The notes below the pieces were generated by a model. It was given only the letters and a program-made list of their open reading frames with translations. It did no database searches and was not told where the DNA came from. The position numbers and the translations under genes are program-made. Shown here piece by piece: positions 34,335 through 45,640 of a stretch of 64,000 bases of DNA. The stretch spans positions 222,501 through 286,500 of the forward strand of contig JAJAGP010000201.1 in assembly GCA_025084515.1 (NCBI GenBank), written 5' to 3'. The number at the start of each line of letters is the position of its first letter. Within the stretch, counting starts at the first letter, position 1. This stretch comes from Ancistrus triradiatus. Its lineage: Eukaryota > Chordata > Actinopteri > Siluriformes > Loricariidae.

Positions 34335-35500
34335 AAACTTTCTTTCTTTTCTTTACTTCTTATATCCTTCTGACTAGACATATTTTCCTTTTCTCTTTTT
34401 TGTTGTGCTTGTTTTCTTCTTTCTTTCTTTACTTCTTTTTCTCCTTTTTCTAGTTTTTTTTCTTTTCTCTTTCTGCTTTCTCTTGATGTTGTTGTTGTTG
34501 TTGTTCTTCTTCTTCATGTTTTTTATTTGTTTATTTGTTTGTTTGTTTGTTTTCTTTCCCTGTTCCTTAGTGTTATTTTCTTCTGTGCTTTTGCAACATT
34601 TCCATTCTTTCCTCTTTTATTAGTTTCATCATTTATTCCCTTTTTATGTCTTCCTAAATATTTTGTCTTCTTTCCTTCTGTTCATCGACATTATTTTCCC
34701 TTTCTTCCTGTTTTTCTTTTTTTCTTATTTTATGTCTTTGCTTCTGACCTTCCTTTTTTATTTGATGTTTTTTTCTTGCTTACTTCTTCCCTTTCTTCAA
34801 TTATTCAATTATTATTCCATGTCATGTCATGTTTCCTTAGCTTTTTTTCCCTTTCTTTCATCATTTGGTTTTAAACTTTTTTTCTGTTTTTCTTTCTTGC
34901 TTAATTTTTTTTTACCCTAATTCTATTATCATTTCTTCTTTTCTGCTTTTTGACTTCTGACTCTCAACATACTTTTGTATTCTTGTTTTCTTTCTATGTT
35001 TCTTTCTTTTTTCTGTCCTTTTTTCTTTGTTTCTTTTCTGTTTTTGTGTTCCCCAGCTTTGTTTTCTTTTGTGTTTTCCTTTGGGGCTTTGCGTCAATGT
35101 CTCCTTCGCTTCTACTTTTTTACGCCCTTCTGACTTTCCACATACTTTTGTATTGCAATTGATTTCTTCTTCTTTTCTTTTCTGTTTCAAAATTTTCTTT
35201 CTATCTTTCTCTCTTGCTTCTCTACTTTCATTCCCTCTTGTTATTATTTATTTCTACTTTTTTTGCTTCTATTTATACTTTCTTTCTTTTTATTTTATTT
35301 TTCTTTCTGAATGTCTTTCTTGTAATTCTTACCCACCTTTGTATGTCCTTCTTCTAAACATTGTTTTTTTTTTTTTGGATGTAGGTCAGACCTCGTTGTT
35401 CTGGTTTATCTGTTGTTGTTTTTTTATTCGACTCAATTCTTCTTTTTTTTCTTTAGCGTTGCTGTTGGTCTTCTTTTTTTTTCGTTAAGCTGTTTTTAAC
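34335..35500 (+). repeat. CT-rich complex satellite, family B
   Basis: Pyrimidine-rich block with CTTCTGACTTTCCACATACTTTTGTATT, GTGTTCCCCAGCTTTGTTTTC and GGGCTTTGCGTCAATGTC, the family B phrases. TTG and TTTG runs lie at 34484-34505 and 34527-34552. Its right end overlaps the first copy of the duplication at 35338. Confidence 0.85.
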
Positions 35501-35585
35501 TCAAGCTTGAGATTGATGAATCCAGAAATTTCAGATGTGAGAAGCAATGAGAGCAGATGTGAGTGCAGTAATGTGGTCAAAAAGC
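35338..35585. repeat. Duplicated segment, copy 1 (period about 800 bp)
   Basis: TATGTCCTTCTTCTAAACATTG, a T run, TTCTGGTTTATCTGTT, GTTTTTAACTCAAGCTTGAG, CCAGAAATTTCAGATGTGAGA and GAGCAGATGTGAGTGCAGTAATG recur in the same order at 36137-36400. CT-rich satellite (35586-36075) lies between the copies. Confidence 0.88.
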
Positions 35586-36136
35586 GTTCTATCTTTCTTT
35601 CTTTCTTTCTTTTTCTGTTTTTGTGTTCTAGTTATGTTTTCTATGTATGTCCGAGCTATGTTTTCTCTTTTCTGTTCTTTTATGCGTATTTTATCTTTCT
35701 TTCTTTCATTTCATTTACTTTTTTGCTGCTTTTCTCACTTTATGCCTTTCTGACTTCCCACAGTTTCTTTCTTTTCAGATCATTAGCACGTTTTACTTTT
35801 GGGTTCATATTGTGTTCTTTCTTTCTTTCCTGTTTTTGTGTTCATCAGCTTTATTTTCTATTTTCAATTCATCCTTTGCTTTTGGACTTTTGTATCAGTT
35901 TCTTTCATTTTTTCTTTCTTCATTTCCTTTTCTTTTCTTTTTGTTCTTTTTTTAATGCTCTTGTGTATATTTATTCCTGTCTTCTTTCCCTCTGTCCATC
36001 CACAGGATATTTATTTTTTCTCTCTAACTTGACCTTTTCCTGACCTTTTATGCTTAAGACTTTCTTTCCTTTTCTTTTCTTTTTCTTTCTGCCTGTCCTT
36101 CCCTTCTCATCATTTCTCATGATTTCTCTTCATTTT
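35586..36136 (+). repeat. CT-rich complex satellite, family B, between duplicated segments
   Basis: Contains GTGTTCATCAGCTTTATTTTC, CTTTCTGACTTCCCACAGTTTC and CTGTCCATCCACAGGATATTT phrases. Bounded by the two copies of the segment at 35338 and 36137. Confidence 0.82.
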
Positions 36137-36400
36137 GTATGTCCTTCTTCTAAACGTTGTTTTTTTTTTTTTTTGTGGGATGAAAGATCAGACCGTTCTG
36201 GTTTATCTGTTTATTTATTTGACTCTGGTCCTCTCAATGCCTCTTTTAATTTTGTCTTTACCGCTGCTGCTGTTGCTCTTCTTTTTTTTTCATTAAGATG
36301 TTTTTAACTCGAGCTTGAGCTTGATAAATCCAGAGGTTCCAGATGTGAGAATGCCTGAGAGCAGATGTGAGTGCAGTAATGCGATCAAAAAGCGAGAGCA
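36137..36400. repeat. Duplicated segment, copy 2
   Basis: Second copy of 35338-35585 with moderate divergence. It runs from the TATGTCCTTCTTCTAAACGTTG phrase to GCGATCAAAAAGCGAGAG. Confidence 0.88.
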
Positions 36401-37180
36401 AGCGTGGCTAAGGCTGAGGATCTCAGGTGGTCACGTCGTTCTGATCGGAGCCCTTCAGAAGTACTTTGGGCTTTTTTTGCTCTCTGAATGCCTTTTTATT
36501 TCGTTCCTGACACTCTGAATGAGTTCCTTTGTTCCGAGTGCATTAAGGACTCCACTTTGTCCCGAGGACTCGCTGAAGAAAAGCTTTCCGTCTGTAATTT
36601 TATGACACAATGAAGTGAATAAAAGGCCCGGTGTGTGAATGGAGGACAGAGGGAACGGCACATTACGTGGAGCCGAGGGAAAAGATTAGAGTGCTAACGT
36701 GGAGCTTGGCCGCTGTAAACGCTCCGTGTGAGCACAGCGAGCCCGGCGTCCTGCAGAGCCTCAACATCGATTAGATCTGATTCGAGTCAAGCGGTCCTGC
36801 TTTCAAACACAGGACGCTTTAGTGACTCTCTGATTCCGAACCCACTCAGGATCAGACACGGCCTGGCTTAAACAAACCCGGGGTTTGGATCCAACTATCA
36901 GATGTTTCAGAGGCTCTGATTGGTTAATTACTGCAGTGAGTCGTGTTTCAGCTGGTATTACTGTGTTTGACCCTAGAAGGAGCATCACGTAGCTTCTCAT
37001 TACTTAAGCAGCCATGTCAAGGACGTATCCTGCTGTCGTCCAAATATTTATGGCTGAAGGCCATTCAAGAGTGTGTAATCTTGTTTGCCAAGCCGTGTTC
37101 TGCTCGTTTCTAGTCGATTTCAGTGGTTTCAGGGGACCGAACACTTTTGATGCTAATTTGAAATACATCTGCAGTCAGAC
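36401..37180. other. Unique non-coding DNA
   Basis: About 780 bp of ordinary complexity. Open frames at 36455-36661 and 36803-37000 (both minus) have no recognised motif. Confidence 0.4.
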
Positions 37181-38000
37181 TTACTTTTTTTCTTTTTTCC
37201 TTGTTCCCTTGTTCTTGTTTTCTTGCTTTGTATCTTTATTTTTTTTCTCCATTTTAAACCCATCTGACTCATCTGACTCAGATGGGTTTTCTTTATAATC
37301 TTCTTTTTCCTTTCTTCCTTCTTCATCTTGTTCTTGTTTTCTTCTTTTTGTATTTGTTCTTTCTTTGTTTATTTTTTAATTCTTTCTTCTTTTTTCTTCA
37401 TTTTATACCCTTTTGACTTTCATTGTTCTCTATTTTTTCTTCTTTTTTCCTTCCTTATTGTCATGTTTTCTTCTTTCTTTCTTCTTTATTTCTTTGCTTC
37501 ATTATTTCTCTTTTTCTTTCTTTACTTCGTTTCTTCATTTTATACCATGTGGATTTTCCATATTCTCTGTCTTTTCTTTTTTTTTCTTCTTGTCTTTTTC
37601 TTGTTCTTGTTTTCTTTTTTCTTTGTTCCTTTCTTTCTTTACATCTATTCTCCATTTTATACCCTTCTGATTTTCCATGTTTTCAATGTTTTTTCTTCTT
37701 TTGTCTTTCTTCCTTCCTTTTTTCTGTATTTCTTATGTTCATTCTTTCTTTCTTTCTTTCTTTCTTTACTTCTTGTTTTCATTGTATATCCTTCTAACTT
37801 CATGTTTTCTATCTTTTTTGTTTTTTTCTTTCTTCCCTTTTGTCCTTGTTTTCTTCTTTTTATAATTGTTTTTCCTTTATTTCTTTCTTTACTTTTTTTC
37901 CATTTCACACTCTTCTGATGTTCTCTATCTTTTCTTCTTTTGTCCTCCCTCCTTATTGCCATGTTCTTGTTTTCTTCTTTTTTCTGTGTGTATCACTAAC
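37181..38000 (+). repeat. CT-rich satellite, family B, 120-140 bp sub-units
   Basis: TTCATTTTATACCCTTCTGACTTTC-like phrases near 37395, 37538, 37655, 37780 and 37903 give a local spacing of about 120-140 bp. CATCTGACTCATCTGACTC at 37261 is a small local tandem. Confidence 0.85.
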
Positions 38001-38524
38001 AAATGATGAGCTTTTTTTTCTTGTTGTAGTTCAGCTCTACAGTTATAGTAACATAACTGTGGTGATATTGGCAGCATTATTGATTTCGTTCCTTTACCCT
38101 TACCCCCCATGGAGCTTTTTTGTACTTACACCCTGTACTGACGTTCGCATTGATTTTTTTTCCCTCGTGTTCGAGTCGTTCCACCTCGAGGCGATTTTTC
38201 GGTCTCAGTAACGTGGCTTATATGAAAAGGACCGACTTCCATCCATCAGTGTCACCCTGGAGCTGTGTTTATTTTAAATTCTGCATGCACGGGGTAATAA
38301 AAGCTGTGATTATTCCCCCTCTGTGAGGCTGAAGCAGCAGCAGGAGATTTGGGAAGGGGAGCGGGGCGATAAGCAGCTCCACGTCTCTGGCGCTGACGGG
38401 ACGGTAATTGGGACGGCATGTTTGGAGGACGGCGTGTCTCTGAACTTCCTGTTTGTGTTTAGTTATCTCTGAACGTCTCCAACTCCGTATTTAATTACTC
38501 AGCCGTCACCGGGGCCTTGCTGTA
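38001..38524. other. Unique non-coding DNA
   Basis: No repeat or exon recognised; GC-richer at 38330-38520. Confidence 0.4.
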
Positions 38525-38645
38525 GGACGTTATCTGTTACCCTGCGCCTCTCCTCCTGAGCCCCGTCTGTTATTGGACTGGGGGGGGGGGGGCACTGCTG
38601 CACGTCTAGCACATGCTAAAGAACACATGTATAGCATGTGCAGTG
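38525..38645. repeat. Duplicated segment bounding a CT-rich block, copy 1
   Basis: GTTATCTGTTACCCTGC, CTCTCCTCCTGAGC, GTTATTGGACTG, a G-rich run, CACTGCTGCACGTCTAGCACA and CTAAAGAACACATGTAT recur in order at 39708-39865. A 12-base G run sits at about 38580-38592. Confidence 0.88.
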
Positions 38646-39690
38646 TGGATCATCGCTCCATTCTTTCTTTCTTTTTTTTCTTTTCTTTCTTTGTCCTTCT
38701 ATTTGCCCTTTTATACCCTTCTGGCTTCCTGTTTTTTTCTTTCTTTTCTCTTTTTCTTTCTTTGTTCTTCTCTTTGTTGTCTTTGTTTCTTTACTTCTTT
38801 TCTTTATTTTATACCATTCCGACTCCTCATGTTTCCTATCTTTTCTTCTTTTTCATTCTTCTGTCGTCTTTTTTTCTTGTTTTCTTGTTTCTTTCTGTCT
38901 TTCTTTTCCATTTTTGCGCTCCTTCTGACTTCTCATATTTTCTTTTTTCTTCCTTTCTTCTTTTCTTCTTTTTTCTTTACTTCTTTTCTTCATTTTATAG
39001 CCTTCTGACCACCGATGTTTTCTTTCTCTCTTTTTTTTTTTTTTACTTTATTCTCTTGTTTTAGATTTCTTCTTTATTTCATTTTTTTCTTATTTTCTTC
39101 ATTTTATACCCATCTGACTTCTGATATTTTCTATTTTTTCTTCATTACCTTTCTTCCTTATTCCCTTTTTGTTGTTTATTTCTTTCTTTCTGTCTGTCTT
39201 TTTTTTCATTTTTGTAAACTTTCTGGCTTCCCATGTTTTCTCTATTTTCTCTTTTGTTTTTGTTTTTCTTCTCTTGTTCTTCTTTATTTCTTCTTTGTTT
39301 ACTTTTTTCTCCATTTTATTCTCTTCTAACCTCTGATGTTTTATTTCTTTTTTTCTCTTCTTTTTACTTTCTTCTCTATTCTCTTGTTCTTTTTTCTCTT
39401 TCTTTTTTCATTCTTTCTTTCTTTCATTTTTTACTCATATTCTCTTCATACCCTTCTGACCTCTGATGCTTTCTTTCTCTTCTTTTTTGTTCTACCCTCT
39501 TCACTTGCCCTTGTTTTATTCTTTCTTTGTTTCATTAATTCTTTTTCTTTTTATACCCTTTATGTTGTGTTTTTTCTTTCTCTCTTTCCTTTCTCCATTT
39601 TATACCCTTCTGACTTCCCATATATTTTTTACTTTTTCTTTTTTCTTTCTTTCTTTTTTTCTTTCTTTTTATCCTGAGCATATTTTTTCT
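38646..39690 (+). repeat. CT-rich satellite, family B, about 110-bp sub-units
   Basis: TTTATACCCTTCTGACTTC-like phrases at spacings of roughly 100-120 bp throughout. It lies exactly between the two copies of the duplicated segment. Confidence 0.85.
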
Positions 39691-39704
39691 GGGCTTATTG
39701 AATG

Positions 39705-39865
39705 AGAGATTATCTGTCACCCTGCTCTTCTCCTCCTGAGCTCCTGTGTGTTACTGGACCCTGATAAGCTCAGGGGGGATGGGGGGATGGGGGACAGGGA
39801 GGGACGGGGGACACCGCTACACAGCTAGCACACACTAAAGAACACATGTATCACATATCATCATA
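39705..39865. repeat. Duplicated segment bounding a CT-rich block, copy 2
   Basis: Second copy of 38525-38645, with a longer G-rich tandem (GGGGGATGGGGGACAGGGAGG type) where copy 1 has a G run. Confidence 0.88.
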
Positions 39866-40218
39866 TTACATGTGATCAGGCCAAGCTAAAATCTCCAGGC
39901 CAAGCTTTTTTTTAAATTAGATAAATGAAATGCAGTGGGAGTGTCTCTGTACGAACAAACCGAACCGCAACACATTTATGAAGCTGTTAATGACGTTCCT
40001 GACACATAAAAAAGCTCTCCTGAATCCTCTGGAAAGAAGCCCGAATGTTGAATTTTTATTCTGCAGAAATACGGCCTCCTCTCCAAATATTGGCAATCGT
40101 AAACAAGAGGTCGTAAAAATCTTTCTTTATTTAAAATATGACTATACAATAAAAATCCTGCATCTTGTGAAATAAAGATTCATCTCAAGTCTGTACTACG
40201 AATATTCTGATCTGAGAC

Positions 40219-40470
40219 CATTCCTCCATCTCAAATCTCTCCAAATCCTTCAGACTTCCACTCCGATTATTTTAGGGATTGTTTTACTTTACTTTTTCTT
40301 TCTTTTTGGTTTACTTTCTTTCTTTTCTTCATTTTATACCATACCAACTTCCCATGTTTTCCATCTGTTCTTCTTTTTTTCTTTTGGAGGCCATTCCTCC
40401 ATCTGAAATCTCTCCAAATCCTTCAGGTTTCCTCTTGGATTTGTTGAGGGATTGTTTTACTTTACTTCTT
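40219..40470. repeat. Local duplication around a short CT-rich block
   Basis: CCATTCCTCCATCT(C/G)AAATCTCTCCAAATCCTTCAG and AGGGATTGTTTTACTTTACTT occur at 40220-40295 and 40391-40465, about 171 bp apart, with CTTT-rich DNA and a family B phrase between. Confidence 0.88.
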
Positions 40471-40992
40471 TACCTTTGTGTTAAACCAAAATAAATTTTG
40501 ATCTCCTCTGACCACAGAACAGGGTCCCAGTGAAAGTTATAATGTTCTTAAGTGTAGTCGCTCGGGTTTGGCAGTGGAGGTGTCTGAAATTAGGGAAACA
40601 TTCGAACCTTGACTGATGTCTGAGAGGTCTGTAGAGACCTCCGTCTTTCTCCAGAGATTCTTATAACATCTCAAGTTGTTTTTAATGTCATCTTTGCACT
40701 GAATGTGGAAATGGGCATCTTTAAGTTCTTTGCTGTTCCCATATTTGTGTAGCATAACAACCTTTATCAATAATGATTGATGAATAAGGGAATTAGACGA
40801 AGTACAGAAGTTGTATACTAAGTACAAGTGCAGATACTGCTAATAAATTAAGCCCTTTCTTCAATAAAGTTAGGAAGCTACTTTGCTATTTTTTTATTCT
40901 TGCTTCTAACATTACCTTTTTTTATATATTTTTTGAGTATTTTTGACCAGATTAGCAGTACTGCATCATTATTTTTTGTTTTTCTGTTCCAG
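40471..40992 (+). other. 3' end of intron 2
   Basis: TTTGATCTCCTCTGACCACAGAACA near 40497 resembles a phrase common in fish transposons, so 40480-40700 may be an unnamed remnant. The segment ends in a T-rich tract and TTCCAG at 40987-40992. Confidence 0.5.
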
Positions 40993-41136
40993 GGTGAAGC
41001 TGAAGGATGACGTGACCTTCTTAGGGGCGAAGGCCATCAACCCAGTGCAGTGGTCAGTCAGTCAGGACGTGAGGAATGAAGGGCACCGAGTGGTGACTCT
41101 ACACTGTCGGAGGAAAGACGCCACCTTTGGGCAGAG
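40993..41136 (+). CDS. tmem132: TMEM132-family protein, internal coding exon (probably exon 3)
   Basis: A 144-bp exon. Its first base G completes the Arg codon begun by AG at the end of the previous exon. It then encodes 47 residues starting VKLKDDVTFLGAK, with one cysteine in TLHC and a basic CRRKD stretch. It ends with AG of another split Arg codon. FTLR-VK...KG-type sequence across the junction is the usual family context, where a beta-sandwich-like domain follows the N-terminal domain. The acceptor is TTTTTCTGTTCCAG; the donor is GAG|GTCAGT at 41137. The exon has no frame disruption. An alternative reading as an isolated ORF from 40943 would ignore these splice signals. Confidence 0.9.
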
Positions 41137-41269
41137 GTCAGTACTTACCCAGTACCCTGCTCCTGTCCTGAATAGCTGTCAATGCTGATCAGACATTAAA
41201 TAATAAAACAAAAAAAAAAAACATTCCCATTCATACTAAAACTGATCCACAAAAAAATTTTTCTTCAGG

Positions 41270-43935
41270 GTTAGGCTTTTGGGTTAGGGTTAAGGTTAGG
41301 GTTTAAGAGTTTGGGGTAGTGTTAGGGATAGGGTTTAGGAGTAGGGTTAGAGTTACAGATTAGACTTAGGAATTAGGGTTAGGTTTAGGGTTATGGTTTA
41401 GGGGTAGGGTTAGGGTTTTGGATTAGGGTTAGGGTTATGTTTTAGAATGAAGGATAAAGGTTAGGTTTAGGGTTTAGGAGTAGAGATAGTGTTAAGATTT
41501 AGGGGTAGCAGTTAGGGTTAGGTTTAGGGTTTTGGTTTAGGGGTAGGGTTAGGGTTAAGATTTAGGGTTAGGATTAGTGTTAGGGTTAGGGATAAGGTTA
41601 CAGTTAAGGTTTAGGTTTAGGGTTAAAGTTAAAGTTAAGGGTTAGGGTTAACCATAAACCTATGGTGATGGGACCAGAACTCCCAACCTTATGAAAATGT
41701 TAAATTACAGTAAAGGTTTGATTTTAGGGTTATGGGTAGGGTTTATGGTTAGAGTTTAGGGTTGGTGTAGGGTAGAGTCAGGATTTGGGTTTAGGTTTAG
41801 CATTTAGGAGTAGGCTTTTGCTTAGTATTCCAGAACCTTATCTCTGACCCTACTAACCCTAACCCTACCTCTAAACCTTAAACCTAACCCTACTCCCAAA
41901 CCAAAACCCTAAATCTAACCCTAATTCTTAACCCTAATCTGTAACTTTAACCCTACTCTTAAACCCTATCCCTAACACTACCCATAAACCAAAACCCTAA
42001 CGCTAAACCTTAACCCTGACCATACTTCTAAATTTTCACCTCAACCCTACCCCTAAACTGTAACCCTAACCCTACTCCTAAACCCTAAACCTAACCCTTA
42101 TCCGTAAACCTAAAACTTAACCCAAACCCTACTCCTAAAGCCTAACCATAAATCTTAACCCTAAACCAAAACCCTAACCCTATTTCTAAACCCTAAACCT
42201 AACCTTTATCCTTATTCCTGATCCTTAACCTTTGACTTTAACCCTAATCCAAAACCCTACCCCTAAACCATAACCCCAACCCTAACTCTACCCCAATCCT
42301 AACTCTAAACCGTAACACTAACCTTTATCCTAAAACGTAACCCTAACCCTACTAACCCTACCCCTAAACCTTAAACCTAACTCTACTCCCAAACCAAAAC
42401 CCTAAACCTAACCCTAATTCTTAACCCTAATCTGTAACTTTAACCCTACTCCTAAACCCTATCCCTAGCACTACCCATGAACCAAAACCCTAACCCTAAA
42501 GCTAACCCTAACCATACTCCTAAATTTTCACCTCAACCCTACCCCTAAACCAAAACCCTAACCCTACTCCTAAACCCTAAACCTAACCCTTATCCGTAAA
42601 CCTAAAACTTAACCCAAACCCTACTCCTAAAGCCTAACCATAAATCTTAACCCTAAACCAAAACCCTAACCCTATTTCTAAACCCTAAACCTAACCTTTA
42701 TCCTTATTCCTGATCCTTAACCTTTGACTTTAACCCTGAACCCTACCCCTAAACCAAAACCCTAAACTATAACCCTAACCCTACTCGTAAACCCTAAACC
42801 TAATCCTTTTATCAAACTCTAAACCTTAACCCTAATGCCAAAACTCTAACCCTAACCAAAATCTTAACCCTAACCTTACCCCTTAACCTTACCACTAAAC
42901 CAAAGACCTAAACCTAACTCTAACTCCTACCCCTAAACCTTAACCCTAACCCTACTCCTAAACCCTAAACCTAACCTTTATCTTTTATTCTAAAACTTAA
43001 CCCTAACCCTAGTCCTAAACCCTAACCCTACCGCTAAACCATAACCCCAACCCTAACCCTACTCCCAAACCAAAACCCTAAACCTAACCCTAAACCCTAA
43101 CCTGTAACCCTAACCCTACTCCTAAACCTAACTTTTATTCTTAGTTCTAAATCTTAACCCTAACCCTAAACCAAAACTCCAACCCTACCCCTAAACCCTA
43201 ACCCTAACCCTAAAACTTCACCTAACCCTTACTCCTAACTCTAAATCTTATCCCTAACACTACTCCTAAACCCTAAACCTAATCTTTATCCTTAATTCTA
43301 AAACTTAACCCTAACCCTTTCTCCTAAACCTTAACCTTTAACTCTAATCCAAAACCCAACCCTAACTCTAAACCTTAACCCTAACTCTACCCCTAATCCT
43401 AACCCTAAACCGTAACCCTAACCCTATCTTAAAACCTAAACGTAACCTTTAACCTTAATTCTTAAACTTAAACCCAACGCTACTCTTAAACCCTAACCCT
43501 AAACTTTAACCCTAACCCTAAACCTTAACCCTAACCCTACTCCTAAACCCTAACCCTAAACCAAACTCCTAAACCTTAACCCTAAACCAAAACCCTACCC
43601 CTAATCCTAACCTTAAACTGTAGCCAACCCCTAAACCTTAAACCTAAACTAAAATCCCTAACACAACCCTACCCTTAAACCAAAACTCACCCTACCCCTA
43701 CCCCAACTTTAACCCTAAAACTACAGTAACCCCAAATCTACCCCTAATGGTGATCCTAAACCATAATTCTAACATTAATCCATACCCTAAACCCTAACCC
43801 TATTTCTAAACCTTAAACCTAACCCTACTCTAAACCTTAATTCTATCAGTAAACTCTACCCTAAATCTTAACCCTAGCCCTTAACCCCTAACCCCAGCAT
43901 ATACTTCTAACCCTAAACCCTATGAGAAGTTTGAG
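41270..43935. repeat. 2.7-kb interstitial telomere-like array with an orientation switch
   Basis: From about 41270 to 41830 the + strand reads degenerate TTAGGG/TTTAGGG. From about 41850 to 43935 it reads CCCTAA/CCCTAAA. The order TTAGGG then CCCTAA is head-to-head. Units are heavily diverged (ACTCCTAAACCCTAAACC and similar), and there is an internal tandem duplication with a 492-493 bp period. The boundary region lacks a clean inverted junction. Confidence 0.9.
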
Positions 43936-43954
43936 AGTTCAGACCCCTGCATCT

Positions 43955-44147
43955 TACATTTACATTTACAATATTTAGCAGACGCCCTTATCCAGAGCGA
44001 CTTACAATTGATACAACCTTACAATCCAAGCAATTGTGGGTTAAGGGCCTTGCTCAAGGACCCAACATTGGCGTCTTGGCAGAGGTGGGATTCGAACCCT
44101 GGACCTTCTGGTCCAGAGTCCAGTACCTTACCCGCTAGGCTACACAG
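43955..44147 (-). mobile_element. tRNA-derived SINE, minus strand, copy 2
   Basis: Same element as 19829-20025. On the minus strand it has a TAGCGGGTAAGG A-box-like region and a GGTTCGAATCCC B box; on the + strand it starts ACATTTACATTTACA. It sits at the right edge of the telomere-like array. CCTTAACCCTAACC-type sequence resumes at 44161-44250, so the SINE inserted inside the array. Confidence 0.87.
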
Positions 44148-45640
44148 CATCATTTAGGCTACCTTAACCCTAACCTGTATCCTTAACCCTAAATCAGACT
44201 CCTAACTATAATTCCTCCCTCTACCCATTAAGGCATAACCCCAATCCTAAACCATATTATTGTTTGCTCGATGTTCTCTGTCTTCAGGTGCCCCATATAC
44301 GCTCATAGGAGTTTAGATCAGGTGGAAGGTCTGCAATATTCAGATTCACTCTTCTTTGTTCTTCAGGTCATTGTTGCAAAGCTTTGAGGTGGTTACTTTT
44401 GGGTGGTCAGATTTGTAAGTGGAGGTGTTTTCATTAGTGGCCTCATTCTTTTGACCTCACTGCATTTCTGCTAAAGTTTGACGTCTCACGTATGAGGAAC
44501 TGACATGTTTAGGATTTACACAAAGGCGTCAGACTTCAGTTTGTTTCTTTTCTTTTTGGACGTTGCCTACGAATATCTTTATCTTTTCCACTTCTCACCT
44601 AATCTGAATCCATCCCAGTTAAACGGGAACTTCAATAAGTTAAAAATCATTCCGGAGTGGAAATTTCAATAAGGAAAAATCGTGAGATGCCCAGTCGCAC
44701 ACAGACAGGAGGCGCAATGAGAATTTCAATGAGAGAAGCTAATCGAATGAACGTGCTTTATTAGAATATGATTCATACCCCGCGACTGGCGGCGAGATAG
44801 CGCCTTCCTCTTAACGTTCATCATTTCTCCCGCTTTAGCCGAAACTCGGTTGGCGATATCTTTCAGCAGGGTGACATCCGGCGCCCCCGTCCTTCGTCCA
44901 AACTAATTTACGAACTGACACGTGTCAGGAGATTTGAAAGCAATGCGTTCGCGGTTTGGAGTGAAAGCACAAAGATTTCCACTTAATTAACATTGGTGAT
45001 GTTCCGCGGGCTCGCCCGGCTCGATCAGGAGGATGACGAGACCGAATTCTCTCATTTGCCGAGATTAATTTACGTATGTAAATGCCAGAGGGTTGCAGAA
45101 GTCCAAAAAATCCCATAAAACCAGGCCTGCCAATCAGGAGCCCGCATTTATCGCGGGAGAAGTCAGAATTCGGGGCTGCCACCGCATCGGCGAGGTGGAA
45201 AGTTCACCGAATTAAACCGCAGTCAAGTTCTCCAGTGAGGGAAGAGAACTTTCAACTTCAACTCAGCAGCTGGATTTTGGATCCTCTGGCGCTTTAAGAC
45301 TCGCAGTTCCTTACTCTAAAACCTCCGAGGGTCAGAACCTCCACCAGCAACTCAGCAACTCGACGCCTCTCTGTTTTTGCCCGGGGCTTAAATCCTAACC
45401 TTTGAACTGCTGTCAGTTCTGCTGCTGGTCTCCTCTCACAGAGCTCGGGGGTCTGATAACCAAAAAAAAATTATATTAAAGTATATTTTTGTTTGCGCCT
45501 CTATGCTGTGCAAGTGTGAACAAAATCCTCCGTTCTCTATATGCAGCTATAACGATCCAGCAACACATCCAGAATCATCTTCTTAGGATCGTTATGCAAG
45601 GATGAGATCTTGCATCAATAATGTGATGCCACACTGAATC
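44148..45640. other. Remainder of telomere-like array, then unique non-coding DNA
   Basis: 44161-44250 has a few more CCTTAACCCTAA units. From about 44270 the sequence is of ordinary complexity. 44280-44640 has the look of a decayed transposon reading (CCATATACGCTCATAGGAG, GTTGCAAAGCTTTGAGG), but I cannot assign it. Unique DNA follows to about 45640. Confidence 0.4.

Larger units (their letters stand above)
12678..40992 (+). other. tmem132: Intron 2 of the TMEM132 gene (28.3 kb)
   Basis: Runs from donor GTAAGA at 12678 to a strong pyrimidine tract and CAG ending at 40992. It is phase 2: AG of an Arg codon is upstream and G downstream. Very long introns are typical of TMEM132 genes. It is packed with transposon fragments and satellite arrays, listed separately. 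I found no convincing extra exon inside. Confidence 0.85.

Noticed and set aside
41270..43935. True chromosome end
   Set aside because: Normal sequence, a SINE and a downstream exon of the same gene follow, so the array is interstitial.
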